A DNA stretch of 64,000 nucleotides from Paracoccaceae bacterium (GCA_028097405.1 JAOHEK010000001.1:88056-152055); one strand, 5' to 3'. Positions 33,568-43,567 are shown, numbered from the stretch's first letter. Notes: generated from the sequence alone by a model not told the origin. A program made the numbers and translations.

Positions 33568-35754
33568 CTAGAATTCCTTCCAGTCATCGTCGCCTGACGT
33601 GGTGTCGTGAGCAAGCTGAGCAGTGCTGATCATCGCGGTCTGCGTGGACTTCACTGGCTTAGGTGCTTGAGAGGCAGCTAGCTTGTCTTTTCTTGGACCT
33701 TGCCCAGATCCGGACTGCCCGCGCCCGTTCATCTGAAAGAAACTGACAAGTTCTCGCAGAGCAGTGGCACGTTGCGCAAGGCTTGCCGCGGCCGCCGTAC
33801 TTTCTTCGGATATTGCTGCAGTTTTCTGTGTTGTTGAATCGATTTCCGACATGGCTTGATTGATTTCATTAACGCCGGTTGCTTGTTCACTGCTGGCCGT
33901 AAAAATCCCATCGATACCGGCAGATACCTGAGTGACCGACGACACAATCTCGCTTAGCGCGGTCCCCGTTGCCTTCACCAAAGCGGCGCCTTCAGCGACT
34001 TGTTTTTCGGACGTCTCGATCAGTTCCGAAATATCGCGCGCAGATTCGGATGCCCGTTGCGCCAATGCGCGCACTTCCGAGGCCACCACCGCGAAACCAC
34101 TGCCCGCCTCACCCGCACGTGCGGCTTCAACGCCTGCGTTCAGAGCCAGCAAATTCGTTTGGAAAGCAATCGCATCGATGACTTCGATGATCTTACGGAC
34201 TTTGGCCGAGCCCGCTTCTATCTTGCCCATTGCCGCTATCGCGTCATTTACGACCGTTCCGCCCTGTTCTGCGTGTTGCGTCGCGTTCTTTGCAGCGGCG
34301 GTCGCATCTTTCGCGTTTTGAGCGTTGCTTTTGACGGTACTCGACATTTCTTCCATCGCAGCCGAGGTTTCTTCGACCGTTGCCGCCTGTCGCTCACACC
34401 TTGTAGAAAGATCCGTGGCGCTGTCAGCGATCGCTTCTGATTCCTCCTGAATGGACGTGGATTCAAAGTTAATGTCACCGACCATTTCGCTCAGTTTATC
34501 GAGGGTTCCATTGAACGCCGCTCGCATTTCAGCAAAATCAGGCGAGCCTTTGTCTGCCAATCGCTGTGTCAGGTCGCCCTTAGACAAGGCGATCAGGCTG
34601 TTGATGATGTTCTGAAGCTCGGCTTTCCAAGCGGTGGCGTCAGTCGCGTATTTAATGACCTTCAGCGGTTTGCCATCTTGGTCCAAAATTGGATTGTAGG
34701 TGGCTTGTAACCAACGCACACTGCCGTCTTTCGCGATACGTTTGAATTCTCCGGCCCTAAATTCACCGGCGGCCAAGTCTTTCCAAAATTGAGTGTATTC
34801 CGGGCTTTTGCCTTCGTCGGGCTCGACAAACATTTGGTCATGCTTTCCCTTCACATCATCAAGGCGATATCCGGTGACATCTAAGAAGTTCTGATTGGCG
34901 TTAATCACCGTACCATCGAGTTCAAACTCGATCACGGCCTGTGCCCGAGATATGGCGGTTAGCTTACCTGTGTTATCGGCTGACTGCATTTTCTCGGCGG
35001 TGACGTCGGTTGCGAACTTGACGACTTTATATGGGCGACCCTTTGGGTCAAGAATCGGGTTATATGTGGCTTGGATCCAAATTAAGTCACCGTTCTTCGA
35101 GACCCGTTGAAATTCAGCCGAGACAAATTTTCCGTCCGCCAGATCGCGCCAGAACGCTGCATATTCGTCGCTTTTGGCATAAACTGGATCCACAAAGATC
35201 CGATGATGCTGACCGCGGGCTTCTTGAAGCGTATATCCCATTACGTTCAAAAAATTGTCGTTCGCACTTAAGATGTTTCCAGCTAGATCAAACTCGATCA
35301 CAGCTTGCGATCTGGATATCGCATCTAATTGCCCACTTGCATCGGTTGTTTTTAGCTTATTTTTGGTAACATCGATGGCAAACTTAACGACCTTTACGAC
35401 CTCGCCATCTTCGTTGAAGATTGGGTTGTACGAGGCTTCGATATAGACCGCCTCACCCGTCTTGGAGATGCGGGTAAATTCGCCCGCAAGATACTTTCCC
35501 TTACCGAGTTCGTCCCAAAACGCAGTGTATTCCGGTGATTTCACATAGTCACTTTCGACGAAAATCCTGTGGTGCTTGCCGACAATATCTTCCAAGGCAT
35601 ATCCCATCGCGCCTAGAAAATTCTCATTGGCGTCAAGGATATTTCCTTTGGGATCAAACGAAATAACCGCCTGAACTTTGTGCAAGGCGTCAATTAGTGC
35701 CTGCATTTCACTGATTTTTTTCGCGTCGGCAGCTTTTTGGCGTGAAAATAGCAT
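33568..35754 (-). CDS. Soluble methyl-accepting chemotaxis protein with three PAS domains
   Basis: This 728-residue receptor has three tandem PAS domains (about residues 18-135, 145-258 and 267-380) that are clearly repeats of each other (each with NxNFL, a GKH/GQH segment, EYxxFW and a YNPI motif), then a HAMP-like linker and a signalling domain with the hairpin tip [21 protein letters not shown]. It lacks transmembrane segments, so it is cytoplasmic and probably senses redox, oxygen or a bound cofactor. The last residues DWKEF fit the xWxxF pentapeptide that tethers CheR and CheB in enteric receptors. No other che gene is in the window. Confidence 0.93.
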   Translation of the reverse strand: MLFSRQKAADAKKISEMQALIDALHKVQAVISFDPKGNILDANENFLGAMGYALEDIVGKHHRIFVESDYVKSPEYTAFWDELGKGKYLAGEFTRISKTGEAVYIEASYNPIFNEDGEVVKVVKFAIDVTKNKLKTTDASGQLDAISRSQAVIEFDLAGNILSANDNFLNVMGYTLQEARGQHHRIFVDPVYAKSDEYAAFWRDLADGKFVSAEFQRVSKNGDLIWIQATYNPILDPKGRPYKVVKFATDVTAEKMQSADNTGKLTAISRAQAVIEFELDGTVINANQNFLDVTGYRLDDVKGKHDQMFVEPDEGKSPEYTQFWKDLAAGEFRAGEFKRIAKDGSVRWLQATYNPILDQDGKPLKVIKYATDATAWKAELQNIINSLIALSKGDLTQRLADKGSPDFAEMRAAFNGTLDKLSEMVGDINFESTSIQEESEAIADSATDLSTRCERQAATVEETSAAMEEMSSTVKSNAQNAKDATAAAKNATQHAEQGGTVVNDAIAAMGKIEAGSAKVRKIIEVIDAIAFQTNLLALNAGVEAARAGEAGSGFAVVASEVRALAQRASESARDISELIETSEKQVAEGAALVKATGTALSEIVSSVTQVSAGIDGIFTASSEQATGVNEINQAMSEIDSTTQKTAAISEESTAAAASLAQRATALRELVSFFQMNGRGQSGSGQGPRKDKLAASQAPKPVKSTQTAMISTAQLAHDTTSGDDDWKEF

Positions 35755-35911
35755 ACGTATTCCTCAGGTCAGGTTGACCCGTCATTAGTTCTTAGAAGTT
35801 GATACCGTGTTGACAGATTAAATTTTCAGCACTTGCAGGCGAGGCACCACATAGGTGCGACAGTCGGCAAAGTCTTTCGACTGGCTAACATTTCAGGTTC
35901 CGGGCACCCAA

Positions 35912-37363
35912 TCACTGGACTTTCTTGATTGGACCGTAGGACGCGCGGAACGCCTGATAGGCCGCAGCAAAGTCGGATGTCATTGCCGTGTTGGGTGATA
36001 TCGTCCGGTCAATTTGGGGGGCGGTGATCACGTCTTCGGGCGCAGCATCTGTCGCGGCCAACTGCCCAAGACGGGCCGCACCAAGGGCGGCTCCAAATTC
36101 GCTGCCGCTTGGTAAATCGAGCGGGACATTAAGCACAGTCGCGATCAGTTCCAGCCAATAATCCGAGGCCGCACCTCCACCAATGGCGGTCAGCCGTTCA
36201 AGCTTGACGTCGGTGGCTTTCAACGCTTCGAAACTGTCACGCAGGCCGAAGGCGACGCCTTCCAACACGGCTTGGGTCAGGTCTTGGGTGGTGGTGCTGG
36301 TGCCGAGGCCCGTCAGGCTGCCCCGGATTTCGGCATCGTTGTGTGGGGTTCGTTCGCCCGAGAGATAGGGCAGGAAACGGACTGTGCTAGGCGGGCGAAG
36401 CTTACGCCCCAAAGCTTCGCTTAGGGTTTGAGGCGATTTTCCGGTGATCCCCGCCAGCCAATTCAAACTGTCGGTCGCCGAAAGCATCACGCCCATCTGG
36501 TACCAGCGCCCCGGAACCGCGTGGCAAAAGGTGTGCACTGCCGTTTCTGGGGCTGGTCGATAGCCATCCCGCGCCGCCAAAAGCACGCCCGAGGTTCCAA
36601 GCGAGACAAACCCCTGCCCTTCGTTGAGGGCCCCGATGCCGCAAGCCGCCGCTGCGTTATCGCCTGCGCCACCGGCAACAACGACGGTCGACTTCAGCCC
36701 CCAAGCTTTTGAAAGATCCGTTCGTAGTTCTCCGGCCTTGTCGGACCCTTCGACAAGCCGAGGCATCTGGTGGCCGTGCATGTGACTTGCGTCTAGTAGG
36801 GGCTTGGACCAATCCCGCTGTCCGACGTCCAACCACGACGTTCCGGCACTATCGGACATGTCGGCGACGTAATCACCGGTGAGATATAAATTTAAATAGG
36901 CCGCTGGTAACAGCACTTTGGCGACCTTATCGTAGATGTCCGGCTCATGGGCGCGGACCCATTCCAGCTTGGGTGCCGTAAAGCCCGGAAAGACGATATT
37001 GCCCGACAGCTCGCGCACGCCTTCGGTGCCATCCAGAATTGCCGCCTCAACATGGGACCTTGTGTCGTTCCAAAGGATACAGGGGCGCAGCACGTCCCCT
37101 GCAGCATCCAGCAGGGTTGCGCCATGCATGTGACCTGCGACGCCGATGCCTTTCAGATCAGCGAAGGCTGGGTGGGTGTCGCGCAGCTCGGCCATTGCGT
37201 TATGCAGCGCTTTGATCCAGTCGCTGGGATCCTGTTCGGACCAGCCCGACGCAGGGTGCGTGACATCATAGTGCCGTTCCGCAGCCCCAAGGACATTGCC
37301 CGCGTCATCGACCAGCAAGGCGCGAAGCCCCGATGTGCCAAGATCTATACCCAAGTACGTCAT
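35912..37363 (-). CDS. xylB: Xylulokinase
   Basis: This 483-residue FGGY-family kinase phosphorylates D-xylulose at C5 with ATP. It follows E. coli XylB closely in the stretches IDLGTSGLRALL, SGWSEQDPSDW, AGHMHGATLLDA, ILWNDTRS and PGFTAPKLEWV, and has the catalytic aspartate in GAGDNAAAACG. It is on the same strand as the sugar ABC genes and follows the Gfo/Idh/MocA gene, but a terminator lies in the 137-nt gap, so expression may be partly separate. No xylose isomerase is in view. Its substrate could be xylulose from another route, such as a pentitol or keto-sugar. Confidence 0.93.
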   Translation of the reverse strand: MTYLGIDLGTSGLRALLVDDAGNVLGAAERHYDVTHPASGWSEQDPSDWIKALHNAMAELRDTHPAFADLKGIGVAGHMHGATLLDAAGDVLRPCILWNDTRSHVEAAILDGTEGVRELSGNIVFPGFTAPKLEWVRAHEPDIYDKVAKVLLPAAYLNLYLTGDYVADMSDSAGTSWLDVGQRDWSKPLLDASHMHGHQMPRLVEGSDKAGELRTDLSKAWGLKSTVVVAGGAGDNAAAACGIGALNEGQGFVSLGTSGVLLAARDGYRPAPETAVHTFCHAVPGRWYQMGVMLSATDSLNWLAGITGKSPQTLSEALGRKLRPPSTVRFLPYLSGERTPHNDAEIRGSLTGLGTSTTTQDLTQAVLEGVAFGLRDSFEALKATDVKLERLTAIGGGAASDYWLELIATVLNVPLDLPSGSEFGAALGAARLGQLAATDAAPEDVITAPQIDRTISPNTAMTSDFAAAYQAFRASYGPIKKVQ

Positions 37364-37445
37364 GACAGCCCTTTAATCATGAAGCCGGCCAACGCCATAG
37401 CATTCGCGCGATCTGGGCATCAGTATAGACATACCACTCGGCACG

Positions 37446-37480
37446 AAAAGGCCGCCGGCGCTAGGTCAGCACCGACGGCC
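37446..37480 (-). terminator. Intrinsic terminator after the Gfo/Idh/MocA gene
   Basis: On the minus strand GGCCGTCGG pairs with CCGGCGGCC (one mismatch) around a 13-nt loop and is followed at once by TTTT. It lies 20-55 nt past the stop of the dehydrogenase gene and before xylB, so it would reduce read-through into xylB. Confidence 0.65.
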
Positions 37481-37500
37481 CCTCGCGGGAGGAGTTCGTA

Positions 37501-38622
37501 TTAGCTTTGCAGCATCGCCGTTGCCGTCTCTGGGGTCAGCGGATCGGGTCGCTCGCAAGAGGTTGTCATTGCGACAAATTCGCCGCTTTCGCCCGAAGCC
37601 AAAATGCCATTCATCACCTCAACAGCATGCAGCGCCAGTTCAAGTGAACAGCGGTGCGGGCGATCTTCCAAAATGGCCAGCGCCATGTCGGCCAAACCTG
37701 CAGTGCGATAGTTGGCGTGTTCTTCGTCGTTCACGATGCCAAAAGGATGATCCCAAGGTGTGACCACTTCGGCTTCGCCATTGGCTGGCGTCAACACCAG
37801 ATCGCCGCCAAAGAAGTTGGGATCGGGCACGTCGAGCGAAGCATTGGAGCCATAAAGTTCCATCGGTTTGTGGCCATGCCCCCAAACGTCCCAGCTTGTG
37901 CACATCGTGATCACGGCACCATTTTCGAATTCTAAAAGAGCGTGGATCGTGGTCGGTGTTTCGACCGGGATTTTCTCGCCCTTGCGAGGTTCGGACAGAA
38001 TGGTGCGTGTCTTTTGCGGCGTCGAGCTTAGGGCCGCGACCCTGCGGACCGGTCCGATTAATTGGACAAGGTTGGTGACATAGTACGGACCAATGTCCAG
38101 AACCGGACCTGCTCCGGGTAGGAAAAAGAAATCGGGGTTCGGATGCCAGTCTTCTAGGCCATGGTTCATCACGAAGGCCGTGCCACTGGTCACCTGACCG
38201 ACAGTGCCATCGTCCACCAACTTGCGGGCTTGCTGATGGGCAGCACCTAGAAAGGTGTCCGGCGCTGACCCGACGCGCAGGTTGCGGTCATCGGCCAGCT
38301 TTTTGATCTCGGCACCTTCTTCCAACGTTAAAACGAAGGGCTTTTCCGAATAGACATGTTTGCCAGCCGCCAGCACTTTCGACGACACCTCGACGTGCGC
38401 TGATGGAATGGTCAGGTTAACCACAATGTCGATGTCATCCGAGCCAAGCAGGTCGTCGACAGTATGAGCACGCACGCCAAATTCATCTGCCCGCGCACGG
38501 GCGGCATCCATGTTCATGTCTGCGACCGCACGCACCTCGATCCCGCGAAACATGGGCGCAAGGCGCAAATAGGCCGCCGAGATGTTCCCGCAGCCAATTA
38601 TACCAACACCAAGAGTCGTCAT
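37501..38622 (-). CDS. Gfo/Idh/MocA family sugar oxidoreductase
   Basis: This 373-residue NAD(P)-dependent dehydrogenase has an N-terminal Rossmann fold with GVGIIGCGNIS and the catalytic-lysine motif SEKPFVLT near residue 90, followed by the alpha/beta dimerisation domain with a histidine-containing GLEDWHPNPDFF region. It probably oxidises a secondary hydroxyl of a cyclic sugar or polyol. I chose the ATG at 38622, with GAAGGA seven bases before it, rather than an upstream TTG. It follows the isomerase/epimerase gene by 11 nt, suggesting an oxidise-then-isomerise pathway. Confidence 0.88.
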   Translation of the reverse strand: MTTLGVGIIGCGNISAAYLRLAPMFRGIEVRAVADMNMDAARARADEFGVRAHTVDDLLGSDDIDIVVNLTIPSAHVEVSSKVLAAGKHVYSEKPFVLTLEEGAEIKKLADDRNLRVGSAPDTFLGAAHQQARKLVDDGTVGQVTSGTAFVMNHGLEDWHPNPDFFFLPGAGPVLDIGPYYVTNLVQLIGPVRRVAALSSTPQKTRTILSEPRKGEKIPVETPTTIHALLEFENGAVITMCTSWDVWGHGHKPMELYGSNASLDVPDPNFFGGDLVLTPANGEAEVVTPWDHPFGIVNDEEHANYRTAGLADMALAILEDRPHRCSLELALHAVEVMNGILASGESGEFVAMTTSCERPDPLTPETATAMLQS

Positions 38623-38633
38623 AACAGCGTCCT

Positions 38634-39386
38634 TCAAACCGTATTCAGATAGTTAAGCGACGCGGTTGCAAATCGCACATCGTCGCTTGGATTGTCGTGT
38701 TCCATGATAAACAATGCACAACCAGTCGCGCGCAGCGCAGTCATCAGGCCGGCCCAATCCATGGTGCCTTGGCCCACGTCTGCCCAACCGTCTTCGTTCA
38801 AGTTTTCGCCTGTCGGTGCGATGTCTTTCACATGTGCGCATACTGTTCGCGCGCCCAGCTTTTCGATCCAAGGCATCGGGTCCTGACCCGCGCGCGCGCA
38901 CCATGCAACGTCAAATTCAAGCGCAAGGCTTGGGCCACCTTCGAACAAGCAGTCGATTGGCATCGAACCATCGGCAAGGGCCGTGAACTCAAAGTCGTGA
39001 TTGTGCCAACCAAAGGTCAGACCAGCAGCGACAAGAGGTGCGCCAGCTGCCTCAAGACGCGCGCCGAAAGCGCGCCATCCGGCTGCATCCGTGGGGCGAT
39101 CTGGTTCTTCCAGATAGGGGACGAAGACGTTTTGCACACCCAATGCTTTTGCAATCGCAATGGCTGCATCGGCGTCGGATTCGACAAGGTCTAGTCCGAA
39201 GTGCGCACTTGGCATTTCCAAGTCAGCGGCCTCCACCGAGGCTGCCAAGTTCTTTGCATCTTCCAGATTTGCGAAAAGCGCGCCAAACGGTTCAACCTGC
39301 GCATAGCCAGCCTTAGCCAGCATCTGAAGCGTTTCGGGTAAAGGTCCGAAGTTGCGCGACGAATAGAGTTGATAGGATGTCTTCAT
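38634..39386 (-). CDS. Sugar phosphate isomerase/epimerase (TIM-barrel, AP-endonuclease 2 family)
   Basis: This 250-residue TIM-barrel protein belongs to the xylose-isomerase-like/IolE group (PF01261). Likely metal ligands are in SAHFGLDL, GWHNHDFEF, LEFDVAW and CAHVKDI, and a final glutamate in FIMEHDNP. Members include 3-keto-sugar, inosose and hydroxypyruvate isomerases or epimerases. It lies between the ABC ATPase gene (20 nt) and the dehydrogenase gene (11 nt). The paired dehydrogenase suggests a 3-keto-sugar or inosose substrate, but sequence alone does not decide it. Confidence 0.85.
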   Translation of the reverse strand: MKTSYQLYSSRNFGPLPETLQMLAKAGYAQVEPFGALFANLEDAKNLAASVEAADLEMPSAHFGLDLVESDADAAIAIAKALGVQNVFVPYLEEPDRPTDAAGWRAFGARLEAAGAPLVAAGLTFGWHNHDFEFTALADGSMPIDCLFEGGPSLALEFDVAWCARAGQDPMPWIEKLGARTVCAHVKDIAPTGENLNEDGWADVGQGTMDWAGLMTALRATGCALFIMEHDNPSDDVRFATASLNYLNTV

Positions 39387-39406
39387 GGTCGTTTCCTTCT
39401 TGGCCC

Positions 39407-40486
39407 TCAGAGCCGTTTTTCGTCTTTTTTATCAAACAGGGATGCCTCAGCGGCGTTGAACCCAATTGTTACGGCGTCGCCTGCCGAAATCTTGGATTGT
39501 CCGCTGGTTCTAAGCCAGAACCGCGTTCCGTTGACTTCGGTCAGCGCCAGCGTGTCAGAGCCAAGCGCTTCTACGACTTCGACCTTGACGTTCAGTTTTA
39601 CATCGGTGCTTTCCGCTTCAGACCCAAGACTGACATGTTCGGGACGGATGCCGAACCAAGCAGCACCATTCGCCTGCCGTGAGAAATCATAGCCGGCAAG
39701 GGGGACAGAAAGATCGCCCGCCTTGAAAAACTGGTCCTCGATGACACCTTCCAAAAGGTTCATCGATGGCGAGCCAATGAAATCGGCCACGTAAAGATTT
39801 TCCGGTTTGTTATAAACTTCATCCGGGCTGCCAAGTTGCTGGATCAGCCCATCTTTCATCACGGCGATCCGGTCAGCCAGCGTCATCGCTTCGATCTGGT
39901 CGTGGGTGACGTAGATCATCGTGTTCTTCAGACGTGCGTGAAGCTGTTTTAGCTCGATCCGCAAATCGGCGCGCAGTTTGGCATCAAGGTTCGACAACGG
40001 TTCGTCAAACAAGAATACGTCCACATCGCGCACAAGAGCGCGCCCAATCGCAACACGCTGGCGCTGGCCACCCGAAAGCGCCGAGGGCTTGCGGTTCAAC
40101 AGAGGTTCGATTTGCAAGACGTCCGCCGCATGGGCCACACGTTTCTTGATCTCGGGCTTTGGAACCTTGGCGTTTTTCAGACCAAAGGACATGTTCCCCT
40201 CAACCGTCATCTGGGGGTAAAGCGCATAGGACTGGAACACCATTCCGATGCCCCGTTCCGAAGGTTCGGCCCAGGTGACGTTCTTGCCGTTGATCCAGAC
40301 TTGACCAGCCGTCACATCGAGAAGCCCCGCGATGCAGTTCAATAGGGTGGACTTGCCGCAGCCCGAAGACCCAAGCAAGACAAGAAACTCGCCTTGACCG
40401 ATGGTCAGGTCCAGCTTTTTCAGCACGTCAACCGCGCCGAAACTAAGGGTAAGGTTTTTGATTTCGACCGAGTGTGTATTGCTCAT
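39407..40486 (-). CDS. Sugar ABC transporter ATP-binding protein (UgpC/MalK type)
   Basis: This 359-residue ATPase energises the CUT1 importer of this locus. Walker A is GSSGCGKST, the signature is LSGGQRQRV, and Walker B plus D-loop is FLFDEPLSNLD. A C-terminal TOBE-type regulatory domain starts near residue 240, with WFGIRPEHVSL. Its start overlaps the permease stop by 4 nt (ATGA). It is the last transport component, followed by the isomerase gene. Confidence 0.95.
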   Translation of the reverse strand: MSNTHSVEIKNLTLSFGAVDVLKKLDLTIGQGEFLVLLGSSGCGKSTLLNCIAGLLDVTAGQVWINGKNVTWAEPSERGIGMVFQSYALYPQMTVEGNMSFGLKNAKVPKPEIKKRVAHAADVLQIEPLLNRKPSALSGGQRQRVAIGRALVRDVDVFLFDEPLSNLDAKLRADLRIELKQLHARLKNTMIYVTHDQIEAMTLADRIAVMKDGLIQQLGSPDEVYNKPENLYVADFIGSPSMNLLEGVIEDQFFKAGDLSVPLAGYDFSRQANGAAWFGIRPEHVSLGSEAESTDVKLNVKVEVVEALGSDTLALTEVNGTRFWLRTSGQSKISAGDAVTIGFNAAEASLFDKKDEKRL

Positions 40487-41382
40487 CCTTTGACGGCTCC
40501 CGCTGCAATGCCGCGGACAAATAAACGGCCTGACACAAAGTAAATGGTAAGCGGCACCAATCCCGTCAGGATCGTCGCAGCCATGTTGACGTTATATTCT
40601 TTGACACCCTGAACCGAGTTGACGATGTTATTCAGCTGAACCGTCATCGGATAGATATCGGGCTTAGTATAGACCACGCCGAACAAGAAATCATTCCAGA
40701 TTCCAGTGACTTGCAAGATCATTGCAACCACGAAGATCGGCAGAGACATGGGCAACATGATCTGGAAGTATATCCCCCAGAACCCGGCCCCATCGACGCG
40801 GGCGGCCTTGAACAGCTCTTCCGGCAAGGATGTGAAATAGTTGCGGAACAAAAGCGTCAGGATCGGCATTCCGAAGATTGTATGCACGACAACCAAGCCC
40901 GTAAGCGTTCCGTAGATGCCCATTTCACGAAGCAGGATCACCATCGGATACAACATGACCTGATAAGGAATGAAGGCTCCAAAAATCAGGATGGTGAAGA
41001 AGACGTCCGCGCCCTTGAAGCGCCAGTTCGCCAAAGCATAACCGTTCACGCTGGCGATCAGGATCGACACCAAAACCGACGGCACCGTGATCCGCACCGA
41101 GTTCCAGAACCCACGTGATAGGCCGTCGCAGTTCAACCCCGTACAAGCCTCGGACCAAGCTTTCACCCAAGGCTCGAAGGTAATCTCGACGGGCGGCGCA
41201 AAGATGTTGCCCATGCGGATTTCGGGCATTCCCTTTAGCGAGGTCACGACCATCACGTAAAGCGGAATAAGATAATAAAAAGCGACGACAATCAGTGTTC
41301 CGTAAAGGAAAATGTTGCGTCGCGAAAAGGCGCGGGTCGGTTTCGGCCCGTGAGCGCCGTCGAAGTGAGTTGCATCAACCAC
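40483..41382 (-). CDS. Carbohydrate ABC transporter permease (MalG type)
   Basis: This protein of about 299 residues has six predicted transmembrane helices and the EAA loop EELFKAARVDGAGFWGIY that contacts the ATPase. I chose a GTG at 41382 because GGAGGG lies seven bases upstream; the frame is open to 41427 but that would overlap the preceding gene much further. The chosen start overlaps the preceding permease gene by 8 nt. It is the MalG-like second permease of the CUT1 importer. Confidence 0.9.
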   Translation of the reverse strand: MVDATHFDGAHGPKPTRAFSRRNIFLYGTLIVVAFYYLIPLYVMVVTSLKGMPEIRMGNIFAPPVEITFEPWVKAWSEACTGLNCDGLSRGFWNSVRITVPSVLVSILIASVNGYALANWRFKGADVFFTILIFGAFIPYQVMLYPMVILLREMGIYGTLTGLVVVHTIFGMPILTLLFRNYFTSLPEELFKAARVDGAGFWGIYFQIMLPMSLPIFVVAMILQVTGIWNDFLFGVVYTKPDIYPMTVQLNNIVNSVQGVKEYNVNMAATILTGLVPLTIYFVSGRLFVRGIAAGAVKG

Positions 41383-42271
41383 GTTTTTTCCCTCCAAACT
41401 CAAGATAGGCCCAAGGGATGATGACAATCAGAACAGCCAGCAACATCATGGTCGAGGCCGCAAAGCCCTGCCCCAAATTCTGGCGCAAGAACATCGTGTC
41501 ATAGACGAATTTCGCCGGCACTTCCGAAGCGATCCCCGGACCACCACTGGTTTGTGCGACGACCAGATCGAAGACTTTCACAATGCCACTGGCAATGATG
41601 ACCAGCGTTGTGATGAACACAGGCCGCATCATTGGAATGACAATAAACAGATAGGTTTTCCAAGACGGGATGCCGTCGACGCGCGAGGCTTTCCAGATGT
41701 CTTGATCGATCCCACGCAAGCCAGCAAGCATCAAGACCATGATCAAGCCTGTGCCCTGCCAAAGACCTGCGACCAAAACGCCGTAGATGACAATGTCTTG
41801 GTTATAAAGCGGATCGAACGCAAAACTCGTCCAGCCCAAGTCACGTATGATGCTTTGAATGCCGAATTCGGGGTTTAATAGCCACTGCCAGATAAGGCCC
41901 GTCACGATGAAAGACAGCGCAAAAGGGTACAGAAATATCGTGCGGAAGGTATTCTCGAACCGGATTTTCTGATCCAACAGGGCGGCCAATAGAAAGCCGA
42001 TCACAAGGCTGAAGAACAGCGAGCAAACCCCATAAATCATTAGATTTTCGATGGATATGAGCCAGCGGTTTGTTCCCCATAAGCGCTCGTATTGCTCAAA
42101 GCCGACCCAGTTCGTTCGGGGCAAAAGCTTGGAGTCGGTGAACGAATACACCACGGTCCAGATCGTACCACCAAAGAACACAACCATAGCTGCAAAGATC
42201 ATCGGGATGGCCGCGATCTTTGCTGACATGTTTCTGAATAAGCCGAACGGTTTGGTTGCGCCTGTGGCCAC
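41375..42271 (-). CDS. Sugar ABC transporter permease (MalF type)
   Basis: This 298-residue permease has six transmembrane helices and the EAA loop DIWKASRVDGIPSWKTYLF. It is the first permease of the importer. It lies 66 nt downstream of the binding-protein gene with a strong terminator in the gap, so it depends on read-through from that promoter. Together with the following permease it forms the membrane channel for a mono- or disaccharide. Confidence 0.93.
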   Translation of the reverse strand: MATGATKPFGLFRNMSAKIAAIPMIFAAMVVFFGGTIWTVVYSFTDSKLLPRTNWVGFEQYERLWGTNRWLISIENLMIYGVCSLFFSLVIGFLLAALLDQKIRFENTFRTIFLYPFALSFIVTGLIWQWLLNPEFGIQSIIRDLGWTSFAFDPLYNQDIVIYGVLVAGLWQGTGLIMVLMLAGLRGIDQDIWKASRVDGIPSWKTYLFIVIPMMRPVFITTLVIIASGIVKVFDLVVAQTSGGPGIASEVPAKFVYDTMFLRQNLGQGFAASTMMLLAVLIVIIPWAYLEFGGKKRG

Positions 42272-42286
42272 CGGTATCCCTCCCCT

Positions 42287-42314
42287 AAAAAAGTCGGGGC
42301 CAAAAGGCCCCGAC
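42287..42314 (-). terminator. Intra-operon terminator behind the sugar-binding-protein gene
   Basis: GTCGGGGCC and GGCCCCGAC form a perfect 9-bp stem around a four-base loop, and on the minus strand the stem is followed immediately by TTTTTT. It starts 24 nt after the binding-protein stop and lies before the permease gene. It is a textbook intrinsic terminator and would make binding protein mRNA more abundant than permease mRNA. Confidence 0.8.
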
Positions 42315-42337
42315 CCTAGATTTACGCTACAAGTGAA

Positions 42338-43567
42338 TTAGCCTGCGCTTTCGATGATATCTGCGTAGCGCGATTGTGCGTCTTCGGCAGTGATCGATTC
42401 GCTCGCCCAAAACTCTGTCATCAGGTCTTCGATCTGACCGACAGCGTCTGGGGAAAGCGATTGATCCAATCCAGGAAGAATGTTGCCTGCCGCCAGAATG
42501 GCCAGGCCCTTCTTCATGCAGTCATTGGCCGCTGAAAGATCAACATCGCCGCGTACTGGCAACGAGCCTTTCTTAAGGTTGAAGGCAACCTGAACGGCTT
42601 TCGACATCATGACCGAGGCCAGCTCTTTTTGAGCCGCTTCAATCGCTGGATCGTCGTTCTTAGGGAAGTAGAACGCGTCGCCACCGGTTGAGATGACTTC
42701 GTTCACACCAAGACCCGGAAGGCAGGTGTAATCTTCACCGGCAACTTTTTCGGCCACGGCGAATTCGCCCTGCGCCCAGTCACCCATGATCTGACCACCA
42801 GCTTCACCGGTGATGACCATGTTAGTCGCTTGGTTCCAGTCTTGAACGTTCGAGCCTTCGCGCAAAGAACGCGCATCAGCTGCAGCTTGGAAGACTTTCG
42901 CGTAGACATCGCCGCGAGCCAGTTCGACGTTCTTGTTGGAAACAACGTCTACCCATGCATCGGGGCCAGCGATTGCGACGGCCATCGCGTCAAACGCCAG
43001 ATTCGACTGCCAAGCTTGGTTACCCATGGCGAGCGGAACGATCCCAGCTTCGCGCAATGCGGGGCCAGACGCAACGAATTCATCCCAGTTTGTTGGAACA
43101 GGAAGACCTACTTTTTCGTAAGCGCCATTGCTCAGCCAAATCCACTGTGGCGAGTGAATGTTCACAGGCACACAATAGATACGTCCGTCGACAGTGCAGC
43201 TATCCAAAAGCGACGAAGGGTTCACAAGATCTTTCCAACCTTCGGCTTCAGCGACATCGGTCAGATCAAGCATGAGACCTGCTTCGACAAGCTCAAGCGC
43301 CTGCTGGCCGTGGTTAAACTGGGTCGCGCCCATTGGATCGCCTCCAGTGATCCGGCTGATCATAACCGGACGCGCGGTGCCACCGCCGCCGGCAATCGCG
43401 CCATCAACCCAAGTGTTATCAGTGCCTTCAGTGAAAGCTTTTGCAAATTCGGCAACAGCGGCAGCTTCGCCACCGGATGTCCACCAATGCGTGACCTCAA
43501 GGTCAACAGCCTGCGCTGACGTTGCCGTCAGAGCTGTCGCCGTCAGAAGTGATGCTAGTGTCTTCAT
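42338..43567 (-). CDS. Sugar ABC transporter periplasmic binding protein
   Basis: This 409-residue protein has a signal peptide (MKTLASLLTATALTATSAQA) and the family 1 binding-protein features VTHWWTSGGEAAAV and GGGGTARPVMISRI. It resembles glucose/mannose-type binding proteins of CUT1 importers more than multiple-sugar types. I chose the ATG at 43567, preceded by GGGAGGAA; an in-frame upstream start is unlikely. It is the first gene of the transport operon, controlled from the spacer that carries a long palindrome next to the lacI-type gene. Confidence 0.92.
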   Translation of the reverse strand: MKTLASLLTATALTATSAQAVDLEVTHWWTSGGEAAAVAEFAKAFTEGTDNTWVDGAIAGGGGTARPVMISRITGGDPMGATQFNHGQQALELVEAGLMLDLTDVAEAEGWKDLVNPSSLLDSCTVDGRIYCVPVNIHSPQWIWLSNGAYEKVGLPVPTNWDEFVASGPALREAGIVPLAMGNQAWQSNLAFDAMAVAIAGPDAWVDVVSNKNVELARGDVYAKVFQAAADARSLREGSNVQDWNQATNMVITGEAGGQIMGDWAQGEFAVAEKVAGEDYTCLPGLGVNEVISTGGDAFYFPKNDDPAIEAAQKELASVMMSKAVQVAFNLKKGSLPVRGDVDLSAANDCMKKGLAILAAGNILPGLDQSLSPDAVGQIEDLMTEFWASESITAEDAQSRYADIIESAG

